The position numbers and the translations under genes are program-made. A DNA stretch of 14,552 bases, from contig CAKPPS010000029.1 in assembly GCA_934177795.1 (NCBI GenBank), forward strand, positions 1 to 14,552, in the 5' to 3' direction. Every line of letters begins with the position of its first letter. Position 1 is the stretch's first letter. This DNA comes from an uncultured Clostridia bacterium. Lineage in GTDB: Bacteria > Bacillota > Clostridia > TANB77 > CAG-508. A model generated the notes under the pieces. That model did no database searches. It was not told the DNA's origin and saw only the letters and a program-made list of their open reading frames with translations. Below, in pieces: positions 7,281 to 14,435 of the stretch.

Positions 7281-8976
7281 TTAATAATTTTTCCATTTCA
7301 TAGAAATATGATTTTGTTTTTTTTCTTTTTGTGGATTTAAAAAATTAGAACGATACTCTCTTTTCCATATAGGTGGCAGAAAATAAGAATTTCCTCTAAT
7401 TTTTTCAAAAGGAGAAATACCAGTAGTATATGGAGTTCCAAATGATTTTAAATCACACAATAAAGCCATATATACAAATAAACCAATAGCAATGCCTAAA
7501 AAACCACATAGATAACCTAAAAATATAAATATAAATCTATAAATTCTTAAGTGAAATCCAAAAGAATAATCAGGAATTGCAAAAGAAGCTGTTCCAGCAA
7601 TGGCAACAATAATTATAAGAATAGGACTTACAACACCAGCGCTAACAGCAGCTTCACCCATTATTAAGGCACCAACAATACCTATAGTAGGACCAATGGG
7701 AGAAGGAACTCTTAAACCAGCTTCTCTAATAAGTTCAAAAGAAACTTCTAAAAGTAATAGTTCAAAGAAAATTGGAAATGGTACATTTTCACGAGAGGCT
7801 AAAATAGTGAATAATAATTCTGTTGGAAGTATCTCGTGATGGAAACTGGTAATTGCCATATATAATCCTGGTAACAGCAAAGTGATGAAAGCGGCAAATA
7901 ATCGTAATAATTTTGCAAAATTAGAAAATAAACTTTGTTGATTCTTATCATCTGGAGAACTAAGAAAATCGCTTAAAATAGCGGGAGCAATTATAGCATA
8001 AGGAGAACCATTGATAAGAATTATAACACGACCATCTATTAAGTAACTAGCAGCTTTATCCGGTCTTTCTGTAGTTAATGATTGAGGAATACTAAGAAGA
8101 CTAGAATCTGAAATTAATTGTTCTAGTTGTCCAGCAGAAAGAACAGAATCTACATCTATATTATTTAATCTGAATTTTAATTCTGCAATTAAATTATCAT
8201 TTGTAATTCCATGAATATAGCAAAGTCCACAAGAAGTTTTAGTTATACTTCCAATTGATATATCTTCAATTACTAAATTTTCATTATTTACAAATCTTCT
8301 TAACAGAGAAGTGTTTGTCCTTATATTTTCAACAAAAGCTTCGTGAGGGCCTTTTATAACAATCTCATTACTAGGTTTATCAATACTTCTTTCTTTAAAC
8401 CCCTTAACATCAATATCAAAAGCAATATCTAAAGTATCTATAAATAAAGCACAATTTCCGCGAATTAATTCCTGCTAAAATTTCTTCGAATGATGAAACT
8501 TCTTTAATATCATTTTGAGGTACAAGACATGATGAAATATAGCTAGGTAAATTAAATTTTTTAACTTTTCTAACAGTAACATTATTAGTAACCGCTTCAG
8601 AAATTACTCTGTTATGAGAACCATCAAATAAATTATTTTTGTTTCTCATCATAAGAGGTTTTAAAATAAATTGGTTAACAATTTGAGTATTAACTAAACC
8701 ATCAATAAAAACTAATAAAGCTTTATATTGCTTTCCTTTTATATTTAAAATAAAATCACGAAAAACAATATCAGAGTTAATTAATATATTAAATTTACTC
8801 TTTAAAAAATCTATATTAACATCAACACTATTAAATACTTTTTCTGTAATAGTATTATCAATATTACTATCAGGGTAATATTTGTTATTTGCATCTTCGG
8901 CTAAATTAAATGTATGTTTTTGTGTATAAGGAGGAGTATAAGTAAAAAAAGATGAGAAAAATTTCTTAAAATTCAT
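7281..8976 (-). pseudogene. gerA: Spore germination protein GerA, interrupted by a one-base frameshift
   Basis: A subunit of a germinant receptor. The N-terminal frame runs from ATG 8976 (GGGTGA five bases upstream; a GTG at 8985 is less likely) and encodes the soluble N-terminal domain, including INSDIVFRDF, ALLVFIDGLVN and ILKPLM. It reaches SSFEEILAGINS, after which the frame reads nonsense to 8416. A second frame, open from 8475 to 7281, continues exactly with GNCALFIDTLDIAFDIDVKGF, then RVVILINGSPYAIIAPAILSDF and the membrane half (LLLPGLYMAITSFHHEILP, RVPSPIGPTIGIVGALIMGEAAVSAG). Removing any one base of about 8460-8462 joins the two into one 564-residue protein of near-normal length. 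No other damage is seen, so this is either a recent mutation or a sequencing or assembly error. First gene of the operon. Confidence 0.9.
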
Positions 8977-8991
8977 AATTATCACCCATTA

Positions 8992-9020
8992 TAGTATTAG
9001 TAAAATTTTAAAAAATATAC
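8992..9020 (-). promoter_or_regulatory. Sigma-G-like promoter in front of gerA
   Basis: On the minus strand GTATA (9016-9020) fits the sigma-G -35 pattern GHATR. Seventeen bases downstream, AATACTA (8992-8998) fits the -10 pattern CATNHTA except for its first base. Germinant receptor operons are transcribed by sigma-G in the forespore in Bacillus, so this is the expected class. The weak point is that the implied transcript start is only about ten bases before the ATG, crowding the ribosome binding site. Confidence 0.35.
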
Positions 9021-9040
9021 TAGTTTTTAGAATATAAAAA

Positions 9041-9049
9041 TGCTATAAT
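9041..9049 (+). promoter_or_regulatory. Extended -10 promoter for the transglutaminase operon
   Basis: TGCTATAAT (9041-9049) is a perfect TGn-TATAAT extended -10, 43 bases before the ATG at 9093. There is no good -35 at the expected distance (TAGTTT at 9021-9026). It would drive the four-gene run 9093-12404 with a leader of about 35 nt, and it is divergent from the ger operon. Confidence 0.65.
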
Positions 9050-9092
9050 AAAATAAAAACTAAAAATACTTTCCAAAAGAGAGGAAAAATAG

Positions 9093-10238
9093 ATGAAAGA
9101 AAGATTTAAAGATAGAATAATATCAATATTATTATTTCTAATTACAATGGGTATTTTTTCATTTGTAATAGTTTTTGTAATTATAGGAATAAAAGAATTT
9201 TCGGGAGAAAATGAAGAAGTAGCAATGGTAGAAAATGTGGAAGAAAATAATACAACTAGTAAGGGAAAAACATTAGAAAATAAAATTGAAGTACCACAAA
9301 TAGTAGAAAATCCAATAAATAAAATAGATAAGACAAATCAAAATCAAGTTGATAATTATTCTAAAGTGCAAATAGATAAATATTTTTATAATCAATTAGA
9401 CGAAAAATCAAGAATAATATATAGAGCATTTGAAAGTGATAAAGAACAAATGAAAACAGGTACATATCAAATAGAATTAGGAGAAAATTTTTCTGATGTA
9501 TTATCTCAAGAGAATGGGCAAAAAAAATTAGGGCAATATTATCAATCTGCAATAGAGGCATATACTTATGATAATGTTGATGTATTTTATTTAAATCCTA
9601 AAAATATGTATTTAAACATAGAAACAACAACAAAAGCAGAAAAGAAGACATTTAATGTATATATTAATTCTGGAAAAGCAAGTAATTATTTATCTGATGA
9701 GTTTAACTCAAAACAAAAAATAGATGAAGCTTTTGCTCAGATAGAACAAGTTAAAGCTCAAATAATTCAAAATAAAACGGGAAATGCTTATGAAGATATA
9801 AAAATGGTGCATGATTATTTGGTAGATAATATAGTATATGATACAACTTTAAGTAAATCAAATATATATAGTATATATGGAGCATTAGTAAATAAAGAAT
9901 GTGTTTGTGAAGGATATGCAAAAGCTTTCAAATATTTATTAGATGAATTAGGAATTCAGTCAGTGTTGGTAATAGGAACAGGAACTAATGCAAAAGGTGA
10001 AACAGAAAATCATGCTTGGAATTATGTGCAATTAAATGGGAATTGGTATGCTGTAGATACAACATGGGATGACCCTGTAATAATTGGAGATGGAATATTA
10101 ACAGATGAGTCTAAATATAAATATTTTTTAGTCGGAAAAAACAAAATAGACGAAGACCATAAAGCAGAAGGGCAATTTACAGAGGGAGGAAAAGTATTTG
10201 TATATCCAAATTTAAGTGAAAGTGATTATGAAAATTAA
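9093..10238 (+). CDS. Membrane-anchored transglutaminase-like cysteine protease-fold protein
   Basis: The 381-residue protein has one N-terminal membrane helix (about 9-33, preceded by KERFKDR) and a low-complexity Asn/Glu/Lys linker (about 35-95). Its extracytoplasmic C-terminal transglutaminase-like domain covers about 225-330. The catalytic triad is visible: Cys272 in KECVCEGYAKAF, His307 in ENHAWNYV and Asp322 in YAVDTTWDDP. Such bacterial domains act as peptidases or crosslinkers; the substrate is unknown here. The start has GAGAGG about eight bases upstream. It is the first gene of a run with the NTPase-Asp23 protein, cmk and plsC, and is divergent from the ger operon. A spore or cell-envelope role is possible from topology but is not shown by the sequence. 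Confidence 0.9.
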   Translation: MKERFKDRIISILLFLITMGIFSFVIVFVIIGIKEFSGENEEVAMVENVEENNTTSKGKTLENKIEVPQIVENPINKIDKTNQNQVDNYSKVQIDKYFYNQLDEKSRIIYRAFESDKEQMKTGTYQIELGENFSDVLSQENGQKKLGQYYQSAIEAYTYDNVDVFYLNPKNMYLNIETTTKAEKKTFNVYINSGKASNYLSDEFNSKQKIDEAFAQIEQVKAQIIQNKTGNAYEDIKMVHDYLVDNIVYDTTLSKSNIYSIYGALVNKECVCEGYAKAFKYLLDELGIQSVLVIGTGTNAKGETENHAWNYVQLNGNWYAVDTTWDDPVIIGDGILTDESKYKYFLVGKNKIDEDHKAEGQFTEGGKVFVYPNLSESDYEN

Positions 10239-10268
10239 TAGTAAAAGCTATAAAGAGAGGAAAAATTT

Positions 10269-11126
10269 ATGTTAATAAATGAAAAATTAAAAAATGAAAT
10301 AAAAGTATATGCTTTTGTAGGACCATCAGGAACAGGAAAAAGTTATAGGGCACAGATGGTAGCGAGTGAAAGAGATATACCATGTATTATAGATGATGGA
10401 CTTTTAATAAAAGAAAATGAAGTATTAGCAGGAGAATCAGCAAAAAAAGCACCTACAAAGGTAGGAACAGTAAAACATGCATTATTTTATGAACAAGAAG
10501 AAAGAGATATAATAATACGAGCTTTAAAAAAAGAAAAGCCAAAAAGTATATTGATATTGGGTACATCTGAGGGAATGGTACAAAAAATAGCTGCTAATTT
10601 GAATTTACCACAAATTAGCGAATATATATATATATCAGATGTAGCTACAAAACAAGAAATGGAAACTGCAAGAAGAATAAGAGTAACAGAAGGAAAACAT
10701 GTTATACCAGTACCAACATTTCAGATAAAAAAAGATTTTTCGGGATATTTATTAGACCCATTACAGATATTTAAATCAAAAGGAAGAGGGCAAAAACCAT
10801 ATATATCAGAGAAATCAATAATTAGACCAACATTTAGTTATATGGGAAAATTTACAATATCAGATGTAGTATTTAGGCAAATACTAGAATATATAGCAGT
10901 ACAAACGCCAGCAATACACAAAATTACAAGAACAAGAGTAGACAATTATGGAGAAGGAGCAAAAATATATATTGAAGTAACAGTGGTCTATGGAATAAAT
11001 GTAATAGAAGGAATAAGTGATTTTAAAATAAAGGCTAAAAAAGAAATTGAAAAACTAACTGCTATGAATGTAGTAGAATTAGATGTAGTAGCTAAAAATA
11101 TATATGTACCAGAAAAAGAAAATTAG
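10269..11126 (+). CDS. P-loop NTPase with C-terminal Asp23/Gls24-like domain
   Basis: The protein has 285 residues and no membrane helix. The N-terminal domain has a clear Walker A motif GPSGTGKS (18-25) after a short strand (IKVYAFV). CIIDDG (39-44) or SILILGTSE (93-101) could supply the second nucleotide-binding strand, but no standard Walker B is certain. The C-terminal 90 residues (about 193-280) match the Asp23/Gls24 pattern: GKFTISDVVFRQILEYIA, then KIYIEVTVVYGINVIEG, and the closing EKLTAMNVVELDVVAKNIYV. Asp23-like domains elsewhere are linked to envelope stress and membrane-associated scaffolds. The combination suggests ATP-dependent regulation of such an assembly, which is inference. 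GAGAGG lies eight bases before the ATG. Gaps are 30 bases to the upstream gene and 17 to cmk, so it is co-transcribed with both. Confidence 0.8.
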   Translation: MLINEKLKNEIKVYAFVGPSGTGKSYRAQMVASERDIPCIIDDGLLIKENEVLAGESAKKAPTKVGTVKHALFYEQEERDIIIRALKKEKPKSILILGTSEGMVQKIAANLNLPQISEYIYISDVATKQEMETARRIRVTEGKHVIPVPTFQIKKDFSGYLLDPLQIFKSKGRGQKPYISEKSIIRPTFSYMGKFTISDVVFRQILEYIAVQTPAIHKITRTRVDNYGEGAKIYIEVTVVYGINVIEGISDFKIKAKKEIEKLTAMNVVELDVVAKNIYVPEKEN

Positions 11127-11143
11127 AAAAAAGGAGAATAAAA

Positions 11144-11806
11144 ATGTCTTTTATAGTAGCAATAGATGGACCTGCAGGAGCAGGAAAAGGAACAATAACT
11201 AAATTAGTGGGTGAAAAATTAAATTTAATGAATATAGATACTGGAGCCACATATAGATGTGTTACCCTTGCAGCAATAGAAAATGGATATACATTAAAAG
11301 AAGAGGAGAAAATAGTTGATTTACTAGATAAAATAAGTATAGAATTTAAAAAAGAAAAAACATATTTGAATAATAAGGATGTAACTAAAGAAATACGTAC
11401 ATCTAAAGTAGATAACATGGTATCTCAAGTATCACATATTCAAAAAGTTAGAGATCGCATGGCAGAATTTCAAAGAAAGATGGCAAAAGGAAAAGATGTA
11501 ATTATGGAGGGAAGAGATATTGGAACAAATGTATTTCCAGAAGCAGATGTAAAAATATATTTAGATGCAACTCCTGAAGAAAGAGCAAAAAGAAGAATGT
11601 TGCAAAATGAGGAAAAAGGAATACAAATTCCATTAGAAGAAATTATAGAAAATATAAAATTTAGAGATAATAATGATAAAACAAGTAAAGTAGCACCTTT
11701 AAAAATGGCAGAAGATGCCATATATGTAGATTCAACTGAATTGACAATAGATGAGGTTGTAAATAGAATAATAGATATTATAAACCAAAAGAAAGGACAG
11801 AAATAA
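11144..11806 (+). CDS. cmk: Cytidylate kinase
   Basis: Phosphorylates CMP and dCMP to the diphosphates with ATP, in pyrimidine nucleotide recycling in the cytoplasm. The 220 residues are the expected length. The P-loop IDGPAGAGKGT is at 7-17, the CMP-binding DTGATYR at 32-38 (most relatives have Met before Tyr, here Thr), and GRDIGT at 123-128. The LID-region arginines are in PEERAKRRMLQ, the REx-like segment is IKFRDNNDKT, and APLKMAEDAIYVDST is near the end. AAGGAG precedes the start at good spacing. It is the third gene of its run; plsC begins one base after its stop. A cmk-plsC order is common in Clostridia. Confidence 0.96.
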   Translation: MSFIVAIDGPAGAGKGTITKLVGEKLNLMNIDTGATYRCVTLAAIENGYTLKEEEKIVDLLDKISIEFKKEKTYLNNKDVTKEIRTSKVDNMVSQVSHIQKVRDRMAEFQRKMAKGKDVIMEGRDIGTNVFPEADVKIYLDATPEERAKRRMLQNEEKGIQIPLEEIIENIKFRDNNDKTSKVAPLKMAEDAIYVDSTELTIDEVVNRIIDIINQKKGQK

Positions 11807-11807
11807 A

Positions 11808-12404
11808 ATGAAAAAAGGAATAAAATCAATCATAAAAGGAATAGTAAAAGGCGCGTTATACTTATGGTTTAAAATAGTATATCAAGTAAAAATAGAAGGA
11901 CTAGAAAATATACCAAAAGATGAAGCACTAATATTTTGTGGAAATCATCGAAGTTATATAGACCCACCATTAATGGTAGCAACAGGAAAAAGAGATATGA
12001 AATTTTTAGCAAAACAAGAATTATATAATAATAAATTTTTAGCATTTTTAGGATGGGTATTTGAAGCGATTCCAGTAAAAAGAGATGAAAAAGATGTAAC
12101 AGCAATAAAAACATCATTAAAAGATTTAAAAAGTGGAAAATGTATTGCACTATTTCCAGAAGGAACTAGAAATGGACTAGAAAAAGGAGAAAAAGTAAAA
12201 GATGGAGTAGCATTTTTTGCAGTAAGAAGTGGAGCAAAAGTTGTACCTTGTGGAATAAAAGGAGGAACGAAAGAAAACCATAAACTCATAATAAAATATG
12301 GTAAACCATTAGATTTTAAACAATATAAAGGGACTAAAGATAAAGAAACTTTAGATAAAGTTACAAAAGAAATAATGGATAATATAATAGAACTTAGTAA
12401 ATAA
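11808..12404 (+). CDS. plsC: 1-acyl-sn-glycerol-3-phosphate acyltransferase (PlsC family)
   Basis: Transfers an acyl chain to lysophosphatidic acid to make phosphatidic acid at the inner face of the membrane, in phospholipid synthesis. The 198-residue protein has the acyltransferase blocks in order: NHRSYID (46-52) with the HX4D catalytic pair His47/Asp52, KRDMKFLAKQEL (61-72), block III FPEGTRN (116-122), and VVPCGIKG (145-152). The N-terminus is basic and amphipathic or hydrophobic (about 10-25), suited to membrane association. Its ribosome binding site (AAAGGA) lies within the end of cmk, and only one base separates the genes, implying translational coupling. It is the last gene before a strong terminator. 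Confidence 0.93.
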   Translation: MKKGIKSIIKGIVKGALYLWFKIVYQVKIEGLENIPKDEALIFCGNHRSYIDPPLMVATGKRDMKFLAKQELYNNKFLAFLGWVFEAIPVKRDEKDVTAIKTSLKDLKSGKCIALFPEGTRNGLEKGEKVKDGVAFFAVRSGAKVVPCGIKGGTKENHKLIIKYGKPLDFKQYKGTKDKETLDKVTKEIMDNIIELSK

Positions 12405-12424
12405 TAAGATTATAAATTAGGATA

Positions 12425-12468
12425 AAAATGGACAAAACATAAAAATATGTAATGTCCATTTTTTTTAT
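12425..12468. terminator. Bidirectional terminator between plsC and the convergent small gene
   Basis: AAAATGGACA (12425-12434) pairs with TGTCCATTTT (12453-12462), with an inner ACATA (12437-12441)/TATGT (12446-12450) helix. Eight T's (12459-12466) follow on the plus strand and five T's follow on the minus strand. It ends the plsC operon, and its right edge touches the stop codon of the convergent gene at 12465, so it serves both. Confidence 0.88.
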
Positions 12469-12893
12469 AAATATTTTTTTAACTGCTCTACAGTATTTTC
12501 CTGAAATTGAACGAAATTATTTAAAATATTTTTTATACTACCTGAAGTTTCTGGGTTATTATTTAACAATTTAACACCTTCAATGATACCCATATTTGTA
12601 CCTTTTATTAGCATTTCAGCAATTTTAGAATCAGAAGCATCGTTTAAAGTGTTAATCTGAATATCAAACCACCCCATCATTTTTTGAGCAGGATTAACTT
12701 CTTTAGGAAATTCATCATATTTACCTAATTCTGCATTTACATCATTTAAAATCTCATTATATTTATTATATTCAAATTGTAAATCATCTTTTAATTTATC
12801 ATCAGTGACTTTTTCAGAAATTGAAGAAATAGAATCCATTCCCATTTTTATTCCTTTATTAATTTGATTCAAGATATATTCTGGTTTATTCAT
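12465..12893 (-). CDS. Hypothetical helical (ferritin-like/four-helix-bundle pattern) protein, probably forespore-expressed
   Basis: The product is 142 residues from ATG at 12893 and was not assigned to a named family. It is almost wholly helical, with two halves: NKPEYILNQINKGIKMGMDSI...EYNKYNEILNDVNAELGKY, then a Pro/Asn turn (FPKEVNPAQKMMGW) and a second pair of helices ending EQLKKYL. The repeated MGM/MGI pattern and helix lengths resemble a ferritin-like four-helix bundle, but clear metal-ligand motifs are not seen. The frame opens at an ATG at 12914, but the GGAGGT site (12905-12910) lies inside that extension, making 12893 the better start, although the 11-base spacing is long. A sigma-G-type promoter precedes it, so a spore role is likely. 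It is convergent with plsC and shares its terminator. Confidence 0.72.
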   Translation of the reverse strand: MNKPEYILNQINKGIKMGMDSISSISEKVTDDKLKDDLQFEYNKYNEILNDVNAELGKYDEFPKEVNPAQKMMGWFDIQINTLNDASDSKIAEMLIKGTNMGIIEGVKLLNNNPETSGSIKNILNNFVQFQENTVEQLKKYL

Positions 12894-12928
12894 AATAATA
12901 AAATACCTCCACATATAATATATATATT

Positions 12929-12957
12929 TATTATGTGCTAAATTTGTATTTATATGC
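12929..12957 (-). promoter_or_regulatory. Sigma-G-type promoter of the small helical protein
   Basis: On the minus strand GCATA (12953-12957, pattern GHATR), a 17-base spacer and CATAATA (12929-12935, full match to CATNHTA) form a good sigma-G promoter. The implied transcript starts near 12922, and the GGAGGT site follows about 12 bases later. The spacer length equals that of the candidate in front of gerA, which supports both. Confidence 0.55.
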
Positions 12958-13025
12958 GTTTGTTTTAATTTTATTATTATTTAGAGCTTGTCAAGATTGG
13001 TGTGTAAATTTTTTTAAATGATTCT

Positions 13026-13068
13026 AAAAAGTAGTATGGATAACATAATTGGTGTCGTACTACTTTTT
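13026..13068 (-). terminator. Terminator-like hairpin inside the IS remnant
   Basis: AAAAAGTAGTA (13026-13036) and TACTACTTTTT (13058-13068) form a perfect 11-bp stem with a 21-nt loop. On the minus strand it follows the transposase stop at 13108 by about 40 bases, and its arm ends in TTTTT. It probably belonged to the intact element as the transposase terminator. Confidence 0.55.
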
Positions 13069-13107
13069 CTGTTACATATTTTATTTTCAATGTTCAAATT
13101 GAATATA

Positions 13108-13640
13108 TTACATATTCAAATGTTTCATGTATCTGTCACCAAATAATTCTATTAATTGTTGTTGAATAATTTTCCAATTTTGAATCGGCTTTTTCCATTT
13201 TTCACTTAATTCTTTTATTCTTAAATATAAAACTTTATAAACGGAATTTTCGTTAGGAAAAGAGCCCTTGCCACGAGTAACTTTTCTTAATGCTGAATTA
13301 ACTGATTCTATGGCATTTGACGTATATATACATTAGCATCTTTTTTAGGACATAGTCCATAAATATTTCTTGTTAAGTGAACAATACATCTTTGACTTTG
13401 AGTTTTAGGGAATACTCTTTCTAAAGAACCTTTAAAACCAGATATGCAATCGATAGACATATATAGTATATCATTTACTCCTCGTTCCTTTAAATCTTCA
13501 AAAACATTACTCAAAAAGCTGCCAGACTCTGTATCATCTATCCACAATCCTAAAATATCTTTATATGCATATATTGTAGGTCTAAATGAACCGTTTCTAT
13601 TTCTTGGAGTTCTTATTTTTATATTACTGTAAATGTTATA
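13108..13640 (-). pseudogene. IS256-family transposase, 5'-truncated with two internal deletions
   Basis: Three separate pieces of an IS256-type DDE transposase are abutted. Piece 1 (about 13575-13625) is NIKIRTPRNRNGSFRPTI, from the N-terminal region. Piece 2 (about 13325-13572) runs from YAYKDILGLWIDDTESGSF through ERGVNDILYMSIDCISGFK, which includes a catalytic-core Asp, to FPKTQSQRCIVHLTRNIYGLCPKKDANVY. Piece 3 (13108 to about 13323) is TSNAIESVNSALRKVTRGKGSFPN, ending in KHLNM. Pieces 1 and 2 are in frame but lack the intervening helical region. Pieces 2 and 3 lack the usual spacer of several dozen residues and are out of frame (stop at 13308). Both junctions lie in TATAT-rich sequence. 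The upstream coding part before about 13640 is missing. It is non-functional. Confidence 0.85.
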
Positions 13641-13642
13641 AT

Positions 13643-13695
13643 AAAACTGATAGAAAAATTCAATTTAAAATTGATAAAATTCTATCAGTTTTTTT
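13643..13695 (+). terminator. Isolated strong hairpin terminator between IS remnant and abiE
   Basis: AAAACTGATAGAA (13643-13655) and TTCTATCAGTTTT (13680-13692) are perfect 13-bp complements, with an inner palindrome TCAATTTAAAATTGA (13660-13674). The plus strand continues into seven T's (13689-13695). No plus-strand gene now lies before it, so it is probably the leftover end of a gene lost with the IS rearrangement, or it shields abiE from readthrough. The stretch 13696-13777 holds an AT-rich TATAAT-like site (13713-13718) of doubtful value and nothing else. Confidence 0.75.
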
Positions 13696-13777
13696 AATAC
13701 GAAAAATTATAGTATAATAATAATATCTTTTCTAAATAAAGAAATAAAAATGAAAAGAGCAAATTTTATATAAGCAC

Positions 13778-13827
13778 TTGCCGTTTTTATTCGTAAATGA
13801 TACAATATTTACGAATGAAAACGGCAA
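13778..13827 (+). promoter_or_regulatory. abiE promoter embedded in a 21-bp-arm inverted repeat (probable AbiEi operator)
   Basis: Arms 13778-13798 and 13807-13827 are inverted copies matching at 20 of 21 positions, around an 8-base centre GATACAAT. The promoter fits exactly within: -35 TTGCCG (13778-13783) starts the left arm, a 17-base spacer follows, and the centre supplies an extended -10, TGATACAAT (13798-13806). The transcript start falls in the right arm, and AAAGGAGA and the abiEi ATG follow at once. Protein bound to this repeat would cover the whole promoter. AbiEi proteins studied elsewhere repress their own operon by binding inverted repeats in its promoter. The direct assignment here is an inference. 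In RNA the right arm alone would be transcribed, so an RNA hairpin is unlikely from this promoter. Confidence 0.8.
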
Positions 13828-13841
13828 AGGAGAAAGAAAAT

Positions 13842-14435
13842 ATGGATGATATACAAAAAGTAGAAAAATTATTAAAAAAGAATAATGGAGTGATTGAAAC
13901 ATATAAAGTAGAAGAATTAGGAATCAACAATAAAGTACTAACAAGAATGATTGAAAAAGGCTTAATAGAAAGAGTTGCAAGAGGAGTATATATAGGAGAA
14001 GATACATTTGAAGACCAATATTTTATTACACAAGCTATCTGTAGAAAAGGAATATTTTCTCACGAAACTGCTTTATATTTTCATGACTTATGTGATAGAA
14101 CACCAATAAAGTATCAATTAACAATACCAAGTTACTATAATACAAAATTATTAAAAGATAAAAGTTATGACTTTTTTTATTTAAAAGATGAATTGTATGA
14201 AATAGGAATTATAGAAATGAAAACACCGTATGGAAATAAGATTAAAGTATACGATTTAGAAAGAACAATTTGCGATATTATTAGAAATAAAAAGAGAATT
14301 GAAATAGCCTTATTTACAGATGCGATGAAAAGATATGCAGAAAGAAAAGATAGAAACTCCATTAGATTACACAAATATGCAAAAATATTTAATATAGAAG
14401 ATGAAATAAGAAAATATTTGGAGGTGTTGCTATGA
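13842..14435 (+). CDS. abiEi: AbiEi antitoxin / transcriptional repressor of an AbiE (type IV) toxin-antitoxin system
   Basis: Antitoxin of the AbiE abortive-infection system; AbiEi both counteracts the AbiEii nucleotidyltransferase and represses the operon. The 197-residue protein starts with a winged-helix domain (about 1-55: VEKLLKKNNGVIETYKVEELG, KVLTRMIEKGLIERVARGVYIG). The AbiEi C-terminal region follows: GIFSHETALYFHDLCDRTP, YQLTIPSYYN, and the closing KVYDLERTICDIIRNKKRIE. The open frame extends up to 13797, but ATG 13842 is preferred: AAAGGAGA (13826-13833) sits nine bases upstream, and the longer form would begin inside the promoter repeat. It overlaps the toxin gene by ATGA, implying translational coupling. 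It lies next to a degraded IS, typical of mobile defence islands. Confidence 0.9.
   Translation: MDDIQKVEKLLKKNNGVIETYKVEELGINNKVLTRMIEKGLIERVARGVYIGEDTFEDQYFITQAICRKGIFSHETALYFHDLCDRTPIKYQLTIPSYYNTKLLKDKSYDFFYLKDELYEIGIIEMKTPYGNKIKVYDLERTICDIIRNKKRIEIALFTDAMKRYAERKDRNSIRLHKYAKIFNIEDEIRKYLEVLL

Larger units (their letters stand above)
12984..13640 (-). mobile_element. IS256/Mutator-type insertion sequence remnant
   Basis: The 3' end of the element appears intact. A GAGCTTGTCAAGATTGGTGT end sequence begins at 12984 and is of the type found at IS256-family termini. An internal terminator (13026-13068) and the transposase C-terminus follow. No matching inverted copy was found between 13640 and 13800, so the transposase 5' end and the other terminus are lost. 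Replacement sequence begins at the hairpin at 13643. The element cannot move by itself. Confidence 0.75.

Noticed and set aside
7600..7839. Plus-strand open frame of 79 residues within gerA.
   Set aside because: It is antisense to the conserved GerA membrane domain, with no start signals and no recognisable motif.
8416..8456. The terminal RKLCFIYRYFRYCF tail as the genuine end of a short GerA N-terminal protein.
   Set aside because: The other frame continues the GerA family sequence without any gap from that point, so the tail is an out-of-frame product of the extra base.
13713..13718. TATAAT as an alternative abiE promoter -10.
   Set aside because: There is no -35 better than a T-run at proper distance, it lies in simple AT-rich sequence after a terminator, and the promoter inside the inverted repeat has better spacing and an extended -10.
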